DNA of 64,000 nucleotides from Roseivirga thermotolerans (GCF_014653175.1 NZ_BNAG01000001.1:682001-746000), one strand, 5' to 3'. Shown: positions 25,863-37,200, counted from the first letter of the stretch. The notes: generated by a model from the sequence alone, not told the origin. Program-made: numbers and translations.

Positions 25863-28769
25863 ATGAAAAAGTTTTTACTACTCCTTCTTGTATTGTCGGT
25901 GGGTTTCCAAGGGGCACTGCTGGCACAAACAAGAACGGTTACCGGTAAGGTAACTGGCGGGGATGACGGACAGGGAATCCCCCGTGTGAACATTACGGTA
26001 AAAGGAACTACCCGTGGTGTGCCGAGTGGTCTTGATGGTACATATACCATTGAGGTCTCTCCAAGTGATGTACTGGTGTTCTCTTTTGTGGGTTATATCA
26101 CTAAAGAGGTACCTGTAGGAAACCAAACTACCATAAACGTAACGCTCGACCCTGACTATGCCGAGCTGGAAGAAGTGGTAGTAGTAGGTTATGGGTCTCA
26201 AGAAAAGAAAGAGATCACAAGTTCGGTGGTAGCTTTGGATGCCGAAGACTTTAACCAGGGTAACGTAAACGACCCAACTCAACTACTCCAGGGTAAAGTT
26301 CCCGGTTTGAGTATCTATAACAAAGGAGGCAACCCCAATGGTGGTGCCACTATTCGTTTAAGAGGTATTTCAACTGTTGGAGCCAACGTGCAACCACTCG
26401 TGGTTATCGATGGCGTAATTGGAGCTTCTCTTGACAACGTAGACCCTAACGATATTGCTACAGTAAACGTTCTTAAAGACGGTTCTGCAGCGGCTATCTA
26501 TGGTTCCAGAGGTTCTGCGGGTGTTATCCTTGTAACAACCAAGTCTGGCAACAGAGGTGGTGGTCTGCAAGCTTCTTACAACGGATATGTTGCAGCCGAT
26601 GAGGTATTCCGATTCCAGCCGGTAATGACTCCGGATGAGTATGTGGCCACTGGTGGTAACGACCTTGGCTCCAGAACCATCTGGCAGGAAGAAATTACCC
26701 GAACCGGTATTTCTCACGTACACAACATTGCTGTTTCCGGTGGTTCTGAAAACACCACTTTCCGTGTTTCTACCAACTTCAGAAATATTCAAGGAGTATT
26801 GAAGAAATCTGGTTTCGATCAGATCAACGCCCGTGCTAATGTGAATCATTATGCACTGAATGACAGGCTGAACATTCAGTTTAACCTCTCTATGACTAAT
26901 AGAGATCAAAACTTCTCGTTCAACGAAGCCTTCCGCTACGCGGCACTCTTCAACCCAACAGCTCCTATCAGAAACCCTGACGGTAGCTACTTCCAAGCCA
27001 TCTTGTTCGACAACTTCAACCCTGTTGCTATTATCGAGCAAAATGTGAACCTGGGTAAGAGAAACAACCTGAACTTTAACACTCAAATGAGCTACGATAT
27101 TTTGGACAACCTAACCTGGTCTGCCAACTATGCTCAGCAGTTCACTACATTCACCGGAGGTACTTTCTATCCTTCTAACTCACTATTTAGAGGATTCGAC
27201 CGAACCGGTTTAGCTTCCAGAAGAACCGATGAGAGCAAGTTTACTTTGTTCGAAACCTACGGAACTTTTGTAAAAGACTTTGACAATGCCAACCTGACTA
27301 TATCTGCCGGATATTCCTTCCAGGAAGAAGTATTTACAGGCTTTGGTATGGAAGCTGGTAACTTCCCAAGCAACGATCTTGGATACAACATTATTGGTTC
27401 TTCAGGCAACATACTTGGCGATGGTGCCAACGTAAGCTTATTTAGCTATGAGTCTCCTGAAAACAGAATTATTGCCTTCTTTGGTAGAGTGAACTTCAGC
27501 CTCGACAACGGTATTTTTGTAAATGCATCCGTAAGAAGAGAGGGTTCTACTAAGCTAGGTGCCGAAAACAGATGGGGTACTTTCCCTGCCTTTGGTGTTG
27601 GTGCAGACCTGTTGAACTACTTCGACATTGCAGCCTTCAGCCAACTGAAGCTTAGAGCCGGTTACGGGGTTACAGGTTCATTGCCGGGTCCTTCAGGATT
27701 GGCGCAAGACCTCTTCTCTTATGGCTTTGGCGGTGGTGGTACCGTAAGCTTTGTTAGAGCTGGTAACCCAGATCTAAAATGGGAAGAGAAAGCAGAGATC
27801 AACCTTGGTCTTGACTTCGGTCTTCTTGGCGGACAGTTGAGTGGTAGCCTAGATGTTTACTCAAGAGACATCAACGACTTCATTCTGGAAAGAACTGTTG
27901 ATCCAGCCGTTTATGGAACAGACAGGCGTTATGAAAATGCTGGTAAGTTAAACACTAAAGGACTTGAGTTTGCCATCAACCATGCCGGTATTGGCAGTGG
28001 CGATTTGAACTGGTCTCCTGGTGTAGTACTTTCTACTTACAGCACTACTCTTGAGGAGTTTGTAATTCCGGAGCAAATGATTGCCAACCTGGGTTCTCCT
28101 GGTCAGAACGGTACCAACATGGTAAGAATCGCTGTAGGCGAAAAAATTGGCCAGATCTGGGGACCAGTATTCTCAGGAAATGTGGATGCTGAAGGTAGAC
28201 CAGTATTTGTAGACCTTAACAACGATGGCAACCTGAATACTGACCAAGGTAACGCTTTGGATGATGACGGTGACTTCCAGCAACTAGGAAACGGTATACC
28301 AACCCTTGAAATTGGTTGGACCAACCAATTGAGCTATGGCAACTGGGATCTGAACGTATTCTTTAGAGCAGCCTTCGGTCATAGCCTGGTAAACACTTTC
28401 AGAGCTTTCTATGAGCCAATCGACCTGGGTGCTATTAACTCTTACAACAGAACAAAAACTGACTTGCAGATTCCTGAGCTTCAGGTGGCTCAATTCAGCT
28501 CACTCTATGTAGAAAAAGCTGACTTCTTCAGACTTGATAACGCCACTTTAGGATACAACTTCGATATGTCGAACAACTCTATGTTCAGCAAATTGAGAAT
28601 GTACCTGAGCGTTCAGAACGCTTTTGTGATCACCAACTATCAGGGTATCGATCCTGATCCTTCTTTGGTTGACATTAACGATGGAAATGTTTTGGCTCCT
28701 GGTATTGACAGAAGAAACAACTACTTCACCAGCAGAACATTCACTTTCGGTTTGAACGTTGGTTTTTAA
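25863..28769 (+). CDS. SusC/RagA-family TonB-dependent outer-membrane transporter
   Basis: The 968-residue product imports a bound ligand through the outer membrane using TonB energy, together with the SusD-like lid encoded next. It has a signal peptide ending in LLAQ (residue 22). A carboxypeptidase-regulatory-like domain follows (about 25-105, TVTGKV to VSPSDVLVFSFVGY). Then comes the SusC-specific VVVGYGSQEKKE junction, the plug domain (about 115-235, with VVIDGVIGASLDNVDPNDIATVNVLKDGSAAAIYGSRG split across strands), and a 22-strand barrel ending in TFGLNVGF. Length is typical. It is the first gene of the locus, 18 bases before susD, under a LacI-type palindrome. Substrate is not evident from sequence. 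Confidence 0.96.
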   Translation: MKKFLLLLLVLSVGFQGALLAQTRTVTGKVTGGDDGQGIPRVNITVKGTTRGVPSGLDGTYTIEVSPSDVLVFSFVGYITKEVPVGNQTTINVTLDPDYAELEEVVVVGYGSQEKKEITSSVVALDAEDFNQGNVNDPTQLLQGKVPGLSIYNKGGNPNGGATIRLRGISTVGANVQPLVVIDGVIGASLDNVDPNDIATVNVLKDGSAAAIYGSRGSAGVILVTTKSGNRGGGLQASYNGYVAADEVFRFQPVMTPDEYVATGGNDLGSRTIWQEEITRTGISHVHNIAVSGGSENTTFRVSTNFRNIQGVLKKSGFDQINARANVNHYALNDRLNIQFNLSMTNRDQNFSFNEAFRYAALFNPTAPIRNPDGSYFQAILFDNFNPVAIIEQNVNLGKRNNLNFNTQMSYDILDNLTWSANYAQQFTTFTGGTFYPSNSLFRGFDRTGLASRRTDESKFTLFETYGTFVKDFDNANLTISAGYSFQEEVFTGFGMEAGNFPSNDLGYNIIGSSGNILGDGANVSLFSYESPENRIIAFFGRVNFSLDNGIFVNASVRREGSTKLGAENRWGTFPAFGVGADLLNYFDIAAFSQLKLRAGYGVTGSLPGPSGLAQDLFSYGFGGGGTVSFVRAGNPDLKWEEKAEINLGLDFGLLGGQLSGSLDVYSRDINDFILERTVDPAVYGTDRRYENAGKLNTKGLEFAINHAGIGSGDLNWSPGVVLSTYSTTLEEFVIPEQMIANLGSPGQNGTNMVRIAVGEKIGQIWGPVFSGNVDAEGRPVFVDLNNDGNLNTDQGNALDDDGDFQQLGNGIPTLEIGWTNQLSYGNWDLNVFFRAAFGHSLVNTFRAFYEPIDLGAINSYNRTKTDLQIPELQVAQFSSLYVEKADFFRLDNATLGYNFDMSNNSMFSKLRMYLSVQNAFVITNYQGIDPDPSLVDINDGNVLAPGIDRRNNYFTSRTFTFGLNVGF

Positions 28770-28787
28770 TCAGAAAAGAAAAAGAAT

Positions 28788-30317
28788 ATGAAATATACAA
28801 TTAGAATTCTGGCACTTGCGGCAACCATCTTTACCGTTGGCGCTTGTACAGATTTGGAAGAGGAATTGAAAGATTCGTTTACCGAAGACTTCGATCCGAA
28901 TAACCCCGGTGTTGGGGTAACCAATAACGTAAACAAAGCACAGCCAAACGATGGCCTTGGTGCTGCATTTGGCAGGCTAATAGGTAGCTCTGCCGGTCAT
29001 GGAGGATACTTCTCTATACAGGAAGTTTCGACAGACGAAGCTGTAATTACCCAAAAAGGTGGTGACTGGTTTGATGGTGGTATCTGGCTGGATATGCACA
29101 GACACCAGTGGCAATCTACTCACCCCGCACTCAATGGAGTATGGAATGAGTCTTACGGTGGTATTAACGAGTGTAACCGTCTTTTAGCCGATGGAGGACT
29201 CTCTCCTGCTGCCGTAGCACAGCTTAAAACGGTACGTGCCTTCTTCTATTGGAGATTGATGGATTCTTTCGGAAGAGTAAAAATTGTTACTCAGCCGGGA
29301 GTTGATGCCCCACAGGTAGACAGAGTAACTGTATTCAACTTTATTGAAAGTGAACTTCTTGCCGCACTTCCTGACCTTCCTGAAGGAAGACAAGAGTACG
29401 GTAGAGTTAGCAATCTTGGTGCTCAGGCATTTCTTTCCAGACTTTACCTGAATGCAGAAGTTTATACTGGTGTTCCTCGATATGCTGATGCTATTATAGC
29501 AGCCGATGCCGTAATTAACTCAGGGGTTTATAGCCTTACCCCAGACTATGCCGATGTTTTTGCTCCGGACAACGTAGATGATCCTGAGCACATTTGGGTA
29601 TTGCCTTACGATGAAGCTACTCAGGGAGGCATGAACTTCGCTCAGATGACCCTTCACTATCCTAGCCAGTTGACTTACCGTTTGGCTGAGCAGCCATGGA
29701 ACGGTTACTCTACTTTGGAAGAGTTCTACAACTCTTACGAAGATGGCGATGAGAGAAAAGAGAACAACTTCATAGTTGGCCCTCAGTATGATGTAAATGG
29801 TGCCCCAATTCTCGATTTGGCCTTTGATGCTGCCGATCCTGATGGAGCTCCTATCAACTATACGCCTGCCATCAACCAATTGGCCCCTAACGGAAGCCGT
29901 CAGGCAGGTGCCAGACTTGGTAAGTTTAGCTTCAAGCTGAAGCAAAGAGCAAACATGGACAATGACTATCCGCTTTTCAGATATGCTGAAGTTCTTTTGA
30001 ACAAAGCTGAAGCCATTGCCCGATTAAATGGAAACTGGAGCGATCCTCAGGCCCTTCTTTTGGTAAACCAAGTGAGAGAAAGAGCCGGTGTAGATGGATT
30101 CGCTCAAATGGATGCCAGCACTTTCCTTGCAGAAAGAGGACGCGAAATGTTCCAGGAGTCTCAGAGAAGAATAGACCTGATCAGATTTGGTCGTTGGGGA
30201 GCTCTATGGTGGGAAAAACCTGCTCACTCAGACACATATAAAAATGTGTTCCCTATTCCAAACGAGCAAATCAATGCATCGGGTGGTACGCTTACTCAGA
30301 ACCCCGGATATAACTAG
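28788..30317 (+). CDS. SusD/RagB-family nutrient-binding lipoprotein
   Basis: The surface lipoprotein lid that pairs with the SusC transporter and captures its ligand. The 509-residue product has a lipoprotein signal with cysteine 20 (FTVGAC), an N-terminal SusD-like domain with TPR-type helices (LKTVRAFFYWRLMDSFGRV) and a C-terminal RagB/SusD domain (RYAEVLLNKAEAIARLNG, then REMFQESQRRIDLIRFGRW). It begins 18 bases after susC, so the pair is co-transcribed. A strong hairpin (30339-30370) follows its stop and probably limits read-through into the FG-GAP genes. Confidence 0.95.
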   Translation: MKYTIRILALAATIFTVGACTDLEEELKDSFTEDFDPNNPGVGVTNNVNKAQPNDGLGAAFGRLIGSSAGHGGYFSIQEVSTDEAVITQKGGDWFDGGIWLDMHRHQWQSTHPALNGVWNESYGGINECNRLLADGGLSPAAVAQLKTVRAFFYWRLMDSFGRVKIVTQPGVDAPQVDRVTVFNFIESELLAALPDLPEGRQEYGRVSNLGAQAFLSRLYLNAEVYTGVPRYADAIIAADAVINSGVYSLTPDYADVFAPDNVDDPEHIWVLPYDEATQGGMNFAQMTLHYPSQLTYRLAEQPWNGYSTLEEFYNSYEDGDERKENNFIVGPQYDVNGAPILDLAFDAADPDGAPINYTPAINQLAPNGSRQAGARLGKFSFKLKQRANMDNDYPLFRYAEVLLNKAEAIARLNGNWSDPQALLLVNQVRERAGVDGFAQMDASTFLAERGREMFQESQRRIDLIRFGRWGALWWEKPAHSDTYKNVFPIPNEQINASGGTLTQNPGYN

Positions 30318-30338
30318 AATTTAGTTTAAGTATTTAGT

Positions 30339-30370
30339 AAAATGGGTTGCCGTTGAGGCAGCCCATTTTT
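30339..30370 (+). terminator. Terminator-like hairpin between susD and the first FG-GAP gene
   Basis: AAAATGGGTTGCC (30339-30351) pairs with GGCAGCCCATTTTT (30357-30370) with one wobble, a five-base loop and a T run. It ends two bases before the ATG of the next gene. It is either a partial terminator or a 3'-stabilising stem, and it occupies the ribosome-binding region of that gene. Confidence 0.7.
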
Positions 30371-30372
30371 GT

Positions 30373-33300
30373 ATGAAAAAGTCAGTATTACTTCTATCGA
30401 TTTGTGCCCTTTTAGGGGCTTGCAAAAGCAAAACATCCACCCTATTTGAGAAAGTAGAGGGTAAAACAAGTGGTATCGCTTTTGAAAACAGACTCGAATA
30501 TTCCGAAGAGCTGAACCCCTATACCTACCGCAACTTCTTCAATGGCGGAGGAGTAGCTCTCGGAGACATCAACAACGATGGCTTGCTCGATATCTTTTTT
30601 AGTGGCAACATAGTAGAGAACAAGCTCTACCTCAACAAAGGCAATTGGACCTTCGAGGACATTACCGAATCATCAGGAACAGCAGGTAAAGGTTTTTGGT
30701 CTACCGGAGCCACTTTTGTAGATATCAATGCCGATGGCTGGCTCGATCTATACGTTTGCAAATCGGGTCCTCCAAGTGACGATCCAGGCAGAAAAAACGC
30801 CCTATACATTAACCAGCAGGATGGCACCTTTAAAGAGTCTGCAGCCGATTTCGGTCTAGATTTTAATGGCCTTTCTACCCACGCTGCTTTCTTTGACTAC
30901 GACAAAGATGGCGATCTGGACTGCTACCTACTTACCAATTCCCTTCGCTCTTTGGGTGTTGGACAAGATATTATTGAAGGCCAGAGAGAAATACCCAGTG
31001 CCGAAAATGCCGGCAACAAACTACTACGAAACGACAATGGAAAATTTACCGATGTAAGTCGCCAGGCAGGCATCTATAATAGCGACATTGGCTACGGACT
31101 TGGAATAACACTATCTGACTACAATCAAGATTCCTGGCCCGACATTTTTATATCCAACGACTTTTTTGAAAAAGACTACCTCTACATCAACAATCAGGAC
31201 GGCACCTTCACCGAAAGTTCAGAGCTCTATTTTGAAAGCCTCAGTATGGGGTCTATGGGAGCCGATGCCAGCGACCTGAACAATGATGGCCTGCCGGAAA
31301 TAATGGTCACAGAAATGTTGCCGGCTACCCTACCCAGAAAAAAAACCAAAGCCACCTACGAGTCGTGGGATAAATATACCCTCAATACCTCCAAAGGATA
31401 TTACCATCAATTTCCCAGAAACGTGTTGCAAAGAAACCTCGGCAATGGTCAGTTTCTGGAAATTGGAAGATTTGCCGGTGTAGCCGCCACAGAGTGGAGT
31501 TGGGGAACTTTAATTTTCGATGCAGACAATGATGGCCTCAAAGATATTTTTGTTTCTAACGGTATATACAAAGACCTGCTTGATAGAGACTACCTTAACT
31601 ACATGGCCAACGAAGAGCGCATTCGCGCTATGATTCGCAACGATGAAGATGTGATAACCCGCCTAATTGATGTAATGCCTTCCAAGCCTGTGACCAATGC
31701 CCTTTTCCAAAACCAGGGAGACTTTCAATTCCAAAACATCAGTGAAACCAGTGGGCTGGAAGAACCCACTTTTAGCAATGGCAGTGCCTATGGAGACTTA
31801 GACAATGATGGAGACCTCGATCTGGTCATTAACAATGTGAACATGCCGGCCTTCATCTATAAAAACAACAGCGATACAGCCACTCAACGCTCCATACAGT
31901 TGCAGCTTAGCTCAAGCCTAAAAAGCAACCGTTATGCCATTGGTGCCTTTGTTCAGGCATGGGTCGGTCAAGAGCAGTTTTCCGGCTACAACTACCCTTC
32001 ACGAGGCTTCCAGAGTTCAGTAGACCCCAAAATACACCTCGGAGTAGGCAGCCATGTCATATTAGACTCGCTAAAGGTCACCTGGCCAGAAGGTCGTATT
32101 ACCACTTTGTATCAGGTTAAAACCAACCAACTGTTGCAATTAGACGAAGCTAATGCTACAGCAAAATCGGCTCCAACCCCACCAGCCAAACAAAGCCCAC
32201 TCATTTTAGCCCAAAACCCGTTCGAATATACTCATGTGGAAAATGAGTTCATAGACTTTGACCGGGAGCGCCTGCTTATAGAAATGTATCAAAACGAAGG
32301 CCCTGCCATGACCATGGCCGATGTGAATGGAGACGGAAAAGAGGATGTTTTCATAGGTGGGTCGAAAGACATAAGCGCAAGACTCTATTTGAGCAACGGC
32401 AACCGCTACCAACTCTCCAGCCAGGCCACCTTCGAAGCAGATAAAATTTCGGAAGACGCCTCTGCTGTTTTCTTCGATGCCAATGCCGATGGACATATAG
32501 ACCTCTACGTGACCAGCGGAGGCAGAGCTTTTAGTCGCAGTTCCTCCGCTCTGATGGACAGGCTTTACCTAAACGATGGCCAAGGAAACTTTAGCAAAAG
32601 TCCCTCTCCTTTGCCATTTACAAACTATTTCAGCACCAGCACCGTAGCTGCGGGCGATTTTGATGGTGACGGAGACCTAGACCTGTTTATTGGCGAACGG
32701 TTCGATCCTTTCTACTATGGTGAAGCTGGCAGAGGCTTCATCTTTGAAAACGATGGAAGAGGAAACTTCAAAGATGTAACCCAAACGGTGGCAGCCGAAC
32801 TTCTGAAGGTAGGCATGATTACCTCATCGAGTTGGACCGATGTAGATCAGGATGGAGACCTTGACCTGATTGTGGCAGGCGACTGGATGCCGGTGACTCT
32901 TTATGAGAACAACAACGGTCACTTAACCCGCTCAAATCGGTTGGCACCGCTTAGAGGCTGGTGGCACACCTTACATGTGGCCGATGTTGATGGAGATGGC
33001 GACATGGATATAGTGGCCGGAAACCACGGTGAAAACACCTTCTTAAAGCCAGGTACCCGCATGTACATGCACGATTTCGACCAGAACGGAACCAAAGAGC
33101 AAATATTCTGCGAGCCAATCAATGGAAAATACTATCCCTTGGCCGACAAGGATGAACTCATTAAGCAAATACCTTCGCTCAAAAAACAGTTAGTGTATTT
33201 TGAAGATTATGCAGAAAAAAGCATCGACCAGTTATTTAGCCCAGATGTGCTTTCGCGTACCTCCATCTACGAAATTGACGAACGCAGATCAGGCATTTTC

Positions 33301-33636
33301 TACAACAACAATGGCGACTTCACTTTTATACCCCTGCCCAAAGAAGCCCAGTACTCTCCGGTATACGCCATCGCTACGGACGATATAGATGCCGATGGCC
33401 TCACCGACATTATTCTGGGTGGTAATCAATACCTGGTAAAACCCCAATTCGGACGATACGATGGACTCAAAGGATTGGTGCTGCTGGGCACAAAACAAGG
33501 CTTTAACAGTAAAAAAATTGAGTTTTTGAATATAGATGGACAAATTAGACACATCAAAAAAATGTCAGTCAACGGCAAAGAAAGTTTCATTTTCATCATC
33601 AACAACGGCCCGTTAAAAACCTATGAAAAACAATAG
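30373..33636 (+). CDS. FG-GAP/VCBS-repeat lipoprotein with ASPIC/UnbV domain (copy 1)
   Basis: A 1,087-residue exported lipoprotein (cysteine 17, ICALLGAC). Two beta-propeller regions built of FG-GAP/VCBS repeats (about residues 50-330 and 640-1080) carry many calcium-loop motifs such as DINNDGL, DKDGDLD and DGDGDLD. Between them at about 506-591 is an ASPIC/UnbV domain, marked by YPSRGFQSSVDPKIHLGVG. Family members near SusCD pairs are thought to be surface glycan or ligand binders, but no enzyme activity is established. It starts directly after a terminator-like hairpin and its 3' end overlaps the next gene by 14 bases. It is the first of three tandem paralogues. Confidence 0.92.
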   Translation: MKKSVLLLSICALLGACKSKTSTLFEKVEGKTSGIAFENRLEYSEELNPYTYRNFFNGGGVALGDINNDGLLDIFFSGNIVENKLYLNKGNWTFEDITESSGTAGKGFWSTGATFVDINADGWLDLYVCKSGPPSDDPGRKNALYINQQDGTFKESAADFGLDFNGLSTHAAFFDYDKDGDLDCYLLTNSLRSLGVGQDIIEGQREIPSAENAGNKLLRNDNGKFTDVSRQAGIYNSDIGYGLGITLSDYNQDSWPDIFISNDFFEKDYLYINNQDGTFTESSELYFESLSMGSMGADASDLNNDGLPEIMVTEMLPATLPRKKTKATYESWDKYTLNTSKGYYHQFPRNVLQRNLGNGQFLEIGRFAGVAATEWSWGTLIFDADNDGLKDIFVSNGIYKDLLDRDYLNYMANEERIRAMIRNDEDVITRLIDVMPSKPVTNALFQNQGDFQFQNISETSGLEEPTFSNGSAYGDLDNDGDLDLVINNVNMPAFIYKNNSDTATQRSIQLQLSSSLKSNRYAIGAFVQAWVGQEQFSGYNYPSRGFQSSVDPKIHLGVGSHVILDSLKVTWPEGRITTLYQVKTNQLLQLDEANATAKSAPTPPAKQSPLILAQNPFEYTHVENEFIDFDRERLLIEMYQNEGPAMTMADVNGDGKEDVFIGGSKDISARLYLSNGNRYQLSSQATFEADKISEDASAVFFDANADGHIDLYVTSGGRAFSRSSSALMDRLYLNDGQGNFSKSPSPLPFTNYFSTSTVAAGDFDGDGDLDLFIGERFDPFYYGEAGRGFIFENDGRGNFKDVTQTVAAELLKVGMITSSSWTDVDQDGDLDLIVAGDWMPVTLYENNNGHLTRSNRLAPLRGWWHTLHVADVDGDGDMDIVAGNHGENTFLKPGTRMYMHDFDQNGTKEQIFCEPINGKYYPLADKDELIKQIPSLKKQLVYFEDYAEKSIDQLFSPDVLSRTSIYEIDERRSGIFYNNNGDFTFIPLPKEAQYSPVYAIATDDIDADGLTDIILGGNQYLVKPQFGRYDGLKGLVLLGTKQGFNSKKIEFLNIDGQIRHIKKMSVNGKESFIFIINNGPLKTYEKQ

Positions 33637-34201
33637 AACGCTATACTTGATGATGGCCCTGCTACTTACTCTGGGCCTTGGCGCCTGCCAGTCTGATTAC
33701 AGCAAAATGCTCAATGAAGAAATGGCCAAAGGGGTGCGCAATGACTCGCTCTTCTTTGGTATTCATTTTCAGCAGGCCAAACGCGACTTTTATGAACTCT
33801 GCTGGAAGAAAAACCAGGAAGGATTGTTCACTGCCGGTAGCAGAGGCAATTATGTACAGTACAATCTGCCTCCAGACAGCATTCATTCGGAAAAAATCGA
33901 AATGTTCTTTTACCCACAGTTCGATAGCAATGAGCAAATTACCGGAATGGACTTGGAGTATCGCTATGCCGCGTGGGCTCCCTGGAACAAAGCCCTCTAT
34001 GCCCCGGAATTACTCCCCAGAATTAAAGACACCCTTATGGCCTGGTATGGCGGCAATGATTTTATAGCCGTTGAAGGAGAACAGCCGCAAGAAACTATTT
34101 GGGTGAAAGTTGATGGCAACAGAAGAATAGCCATAAAAACCAAAGACGATGAGATCGTACGCGTAAAAATGACAGACCTGACGACAACCATAGACGATTA
34201 A
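33623..34201 (+). CDS. Orphan lipoprotein between FG-GAP paralogues
   Basis: I do not recognise this family. The 192-residue product has a lipoprotein signal with cysteine 22 (LGLGAC) and a compact alpha-beta soluble domain with a NDSLFFGIHFQQAKRDFYEL segment, a central region rich in Tyr/Pro/Phe and a strand-like tail (IWVKVDGNRRIAIKTKDD). No catalytic motif is evident. It overlaps the end of FG-GAP copy 1 by 14 bases and is 10 bases from copy 2, so translation is coupled and its job is likely tied to those proteins. A partner or assembly subunit is a guess. Confidence 0.75.
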   Translation: MKNNRTLYLMMALLLTLGLGACQSDYSKMLNEEMAKGVRNDSLFFGIHFQQAKRDFYELCWKKNQEGLFTAGSRGNYVQYNLPPDSIHSEKIEMFFYPQFDSNEQITGMDLEYRYAAWAPWNKALYAPELLPRIKDTLMAWYGGNDFIAVEGEQPQETIWVKVDGNRRIAIKTKDDEIVRVKMTDLTTTIDD

Positions 34202-34211
34202 TTTTTTAGCC

Positions 34212-37200
34212 ATGTTCAGAAAGAAAACACTGCTTGCATACACTCTATTAGCCCTCGGATTTTCTGCCTGTCAGAACAAGCCCGAAGAATCACAAACACC
34301 ACGTTTCACGCTAATGGAAGCAGAAAACACAGGCTTTCAGTTTGAAAACAAACTCACCTACGACAGCGAGTTCAACATATATACCTACCGCAACTTCTAC
34401 AATGGCGGAGGAGTGTCGATCGGAGACATTAACAACGATGGTCTTCCCGATATTTACATGACAGCCAATCAGCTGCCCAACCGCCTGTTTCTTAACAAAG
34501 GCAACTTTCAGTTTGAAGACATTACCGAAAGCTCAGGCACTGCCGGCCAACGGGCCTGGTCTACAGGCGTCACCATGGTCGATGTAAATGCCGATGGCCT
34601 TTTGGATATCTATGTTTGTAATTCTGGCGATGTAAAAGGCGACAATAAAGAAAACGAGCTTTTCATCAATCAAGGAGACCTAACCTTTGTAGAAGCGGCC
34701 AAAGAATATGGCTTAGCCGACCCCGGCTACACAACCCATGCTTCATTCTTTGATTTCGACAAAGACGGAGATTTAGATGTATACATACTCAACAACTCTT
34801 ACCAGGCCATTGGCAGCTTTGATTTGCGAAGAAATGAACGACCCAAGCGCGATGTGCTTGGAGGAGATAAACTGATGGAAAACCGGGACGGAAAATTCTA
34901 CGACATAAGCGAAAAAGCCGGCATCTACGGTTCGGTTATTGGCTTTGGACTTGGGGTGACCGTGGGCGATGTAGACGGTGACGGTTGGGACGACATATAC
35001 GTATCTAACGATTTCTTTGAAAGAGATTACCTATACATAAATCAACAAAACGGCACCTTTACAGAAGTGCTCACTCAGCGCATGAACTCCATTAGTGGGG
35101 CCTCAATGGGAGCTGACATGGCCGATATTAACAACGATGGCAGCAACGACCTGTTTGTAACCGAAATGCTACCCAACGATTATGACCGATTGAAGTCTGT
35201 TACCACCTTCGAAGACTGGAATCGCTATCAATACGGACTGAACAATGGCTATTATCACCAGTTCACTCGCAATACCTTTCAGATCAATACCGGAGCCGGA
35301 TTCTCAGAACTCGGGCGATTGGCCGGGGTAGAGGCCACCGATTGGAGTTGGGGTGCCCTCATCTTTGATATGGATAATGACGGCTACAAAGACCTCTATG
35401 TGGCCAATGGTATTTATCAGGACCTTACCGACCAGGACTACCTGCAATACGCCTCGAGCGAAGAAATAATGAGCTCCATGATCAGCAAAAACGGAGTAGA
35501 CTACAAAAGCCTGATCGACATCATCCCTTCCAACCCCATTCAAAACTACGCCTACAAAAACCAGAATGGCCTAGAGTTTAAAGATGTAACTAAAGCGTAT
35601 GGATTAGCTACACCGAGCTTTTCGAATGGCTCTGCCTATGGCGATTTGGACAATGACGGAGATCTGGATTTAGTGGTGAACAATGTGAACATGCCCTCCT
35701 TCCTCTACCGAAATAATACCAAAGAAGGTGACGGGCACTACCTTTCCTTTTCGCTTAAAGGTGAAGGAGCAAACACGCTGGCCATAGGCACCAAAATATG
35801 GGTAACTGCGGGTGAAGATCAGTACTACGTAGAGCAGCAACCCACCAGGGGCTTTCAGTCCAGCATGGATCCAAGGCCTTTTGTAGGGCTAAAAACAGGT
35901 CAAAACCTATCGGTAAAAGTGCTCTGGCCTTCCGGAAAGGTAACCCTTCTCAATGGCGTTTCACCCAACCAGCAATTGCAACTGTCAGAAGCAGAAGCCA
36001 CTCCTCAACCCAGCGAAACCGATGAAAAAGGAACCCCCGCTATATTCTCGCAAGCCCCTTTAAACCTGCCATTTGCCCACAAGGAAAATGCCTTTGTAGA
36101 CTTTGACATTGACCGCTCATTGTTTCTCATGAAGAGTACCCAAGGGCCAAAAATGGCCGTAGCCGATGTGAATGCCGATGGCTTTCCCGATGTGTTTGTG
36201 GGCGGCAGTAAAGAAGAAGAGGCCGTACTGCTACTCGGTTCGGCCAACGGGTTTACCGTAAATCGCCAGCCCGCCTTTGCCAAAGACAAAGTTTCAGAAG
36301 ACCTGGAAAGCGTCTTTTTCGATGCCGATGGCGATGGTGACTTAGACCTGTATGTGTGCAGCGGAAGTATAGAGTTTTCGCAAAGCTCATCGGCCTACAT
36401 CGATCGGTTATACTTCAACGATGGCCGGGGCAATTTCTCGGCATCCAACCAAATGCTACCCGGCAAAACCCGCTATGTAAGCTCTAGTACGGTCTCTGTT
36501 TTAGACTATGACGGTGATGGTGATTTGGACCTTTTTGTGGGAGAGGGCAGCCGCCCAATGCAAAACGGAGTTCCTGGCGATGGCTTTTTGCTCGAAAACA
36601 ATGGTCAGGGAGTTTATACTGATGTAACCTCCGAAAAAGCACCAGAATTTAAAAGCCTGGGCATGATAACGAGTAGCCAGGCAGTAGATGTGAATGGAGA
36701 TGGAGCTACAGACCTGATAGTTGTGGGAGAATACATGGGTATTGAGATATTTCTGAATACCAACGGCCAATTCAGAAAAAGCACCCCGGCCAACCTGGCC
36801 CGATTAAAAGGCTGGTGGAATGTAGTGCATGCAGCCGATGTTAATGGTGACGGCCGCATGGATTTCATAGTAGGCAACCATGGCCTCAACAGTCGTTTCA
36901 AGGCCTCAGAAGAACAACCCATTGCTCTATTTGTAAAAGACTTTGACAACAACGGTACCCTGGACCCTATTCTATCTAAATACATGGCCAATGGCAAAGC
37001 CTATCCCTATGGATTGCGCCACAATCTTATCGACCAGATTAAGAGCCTCAAAAAGGTATTGCCCGATTATAAGACTTTTAAAGACATGAGTGTAAGGGAT
37101 ATTTTCACTCAAGCGCAAATGGAAGGTGTTATGGAAATTAAGGCCACCGAAATGACCAGCGTACTCGTGCTCAACAAAGGCCAAATGAACTTTGAAGTGA

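Noticed and set aside
26370-27086. A 238-codon open frame on the minus strand inside susC
   Set aside because: It lies wholly within the strongly supported SusC gene, has a composition of a codon shadow and no recognisable domain.
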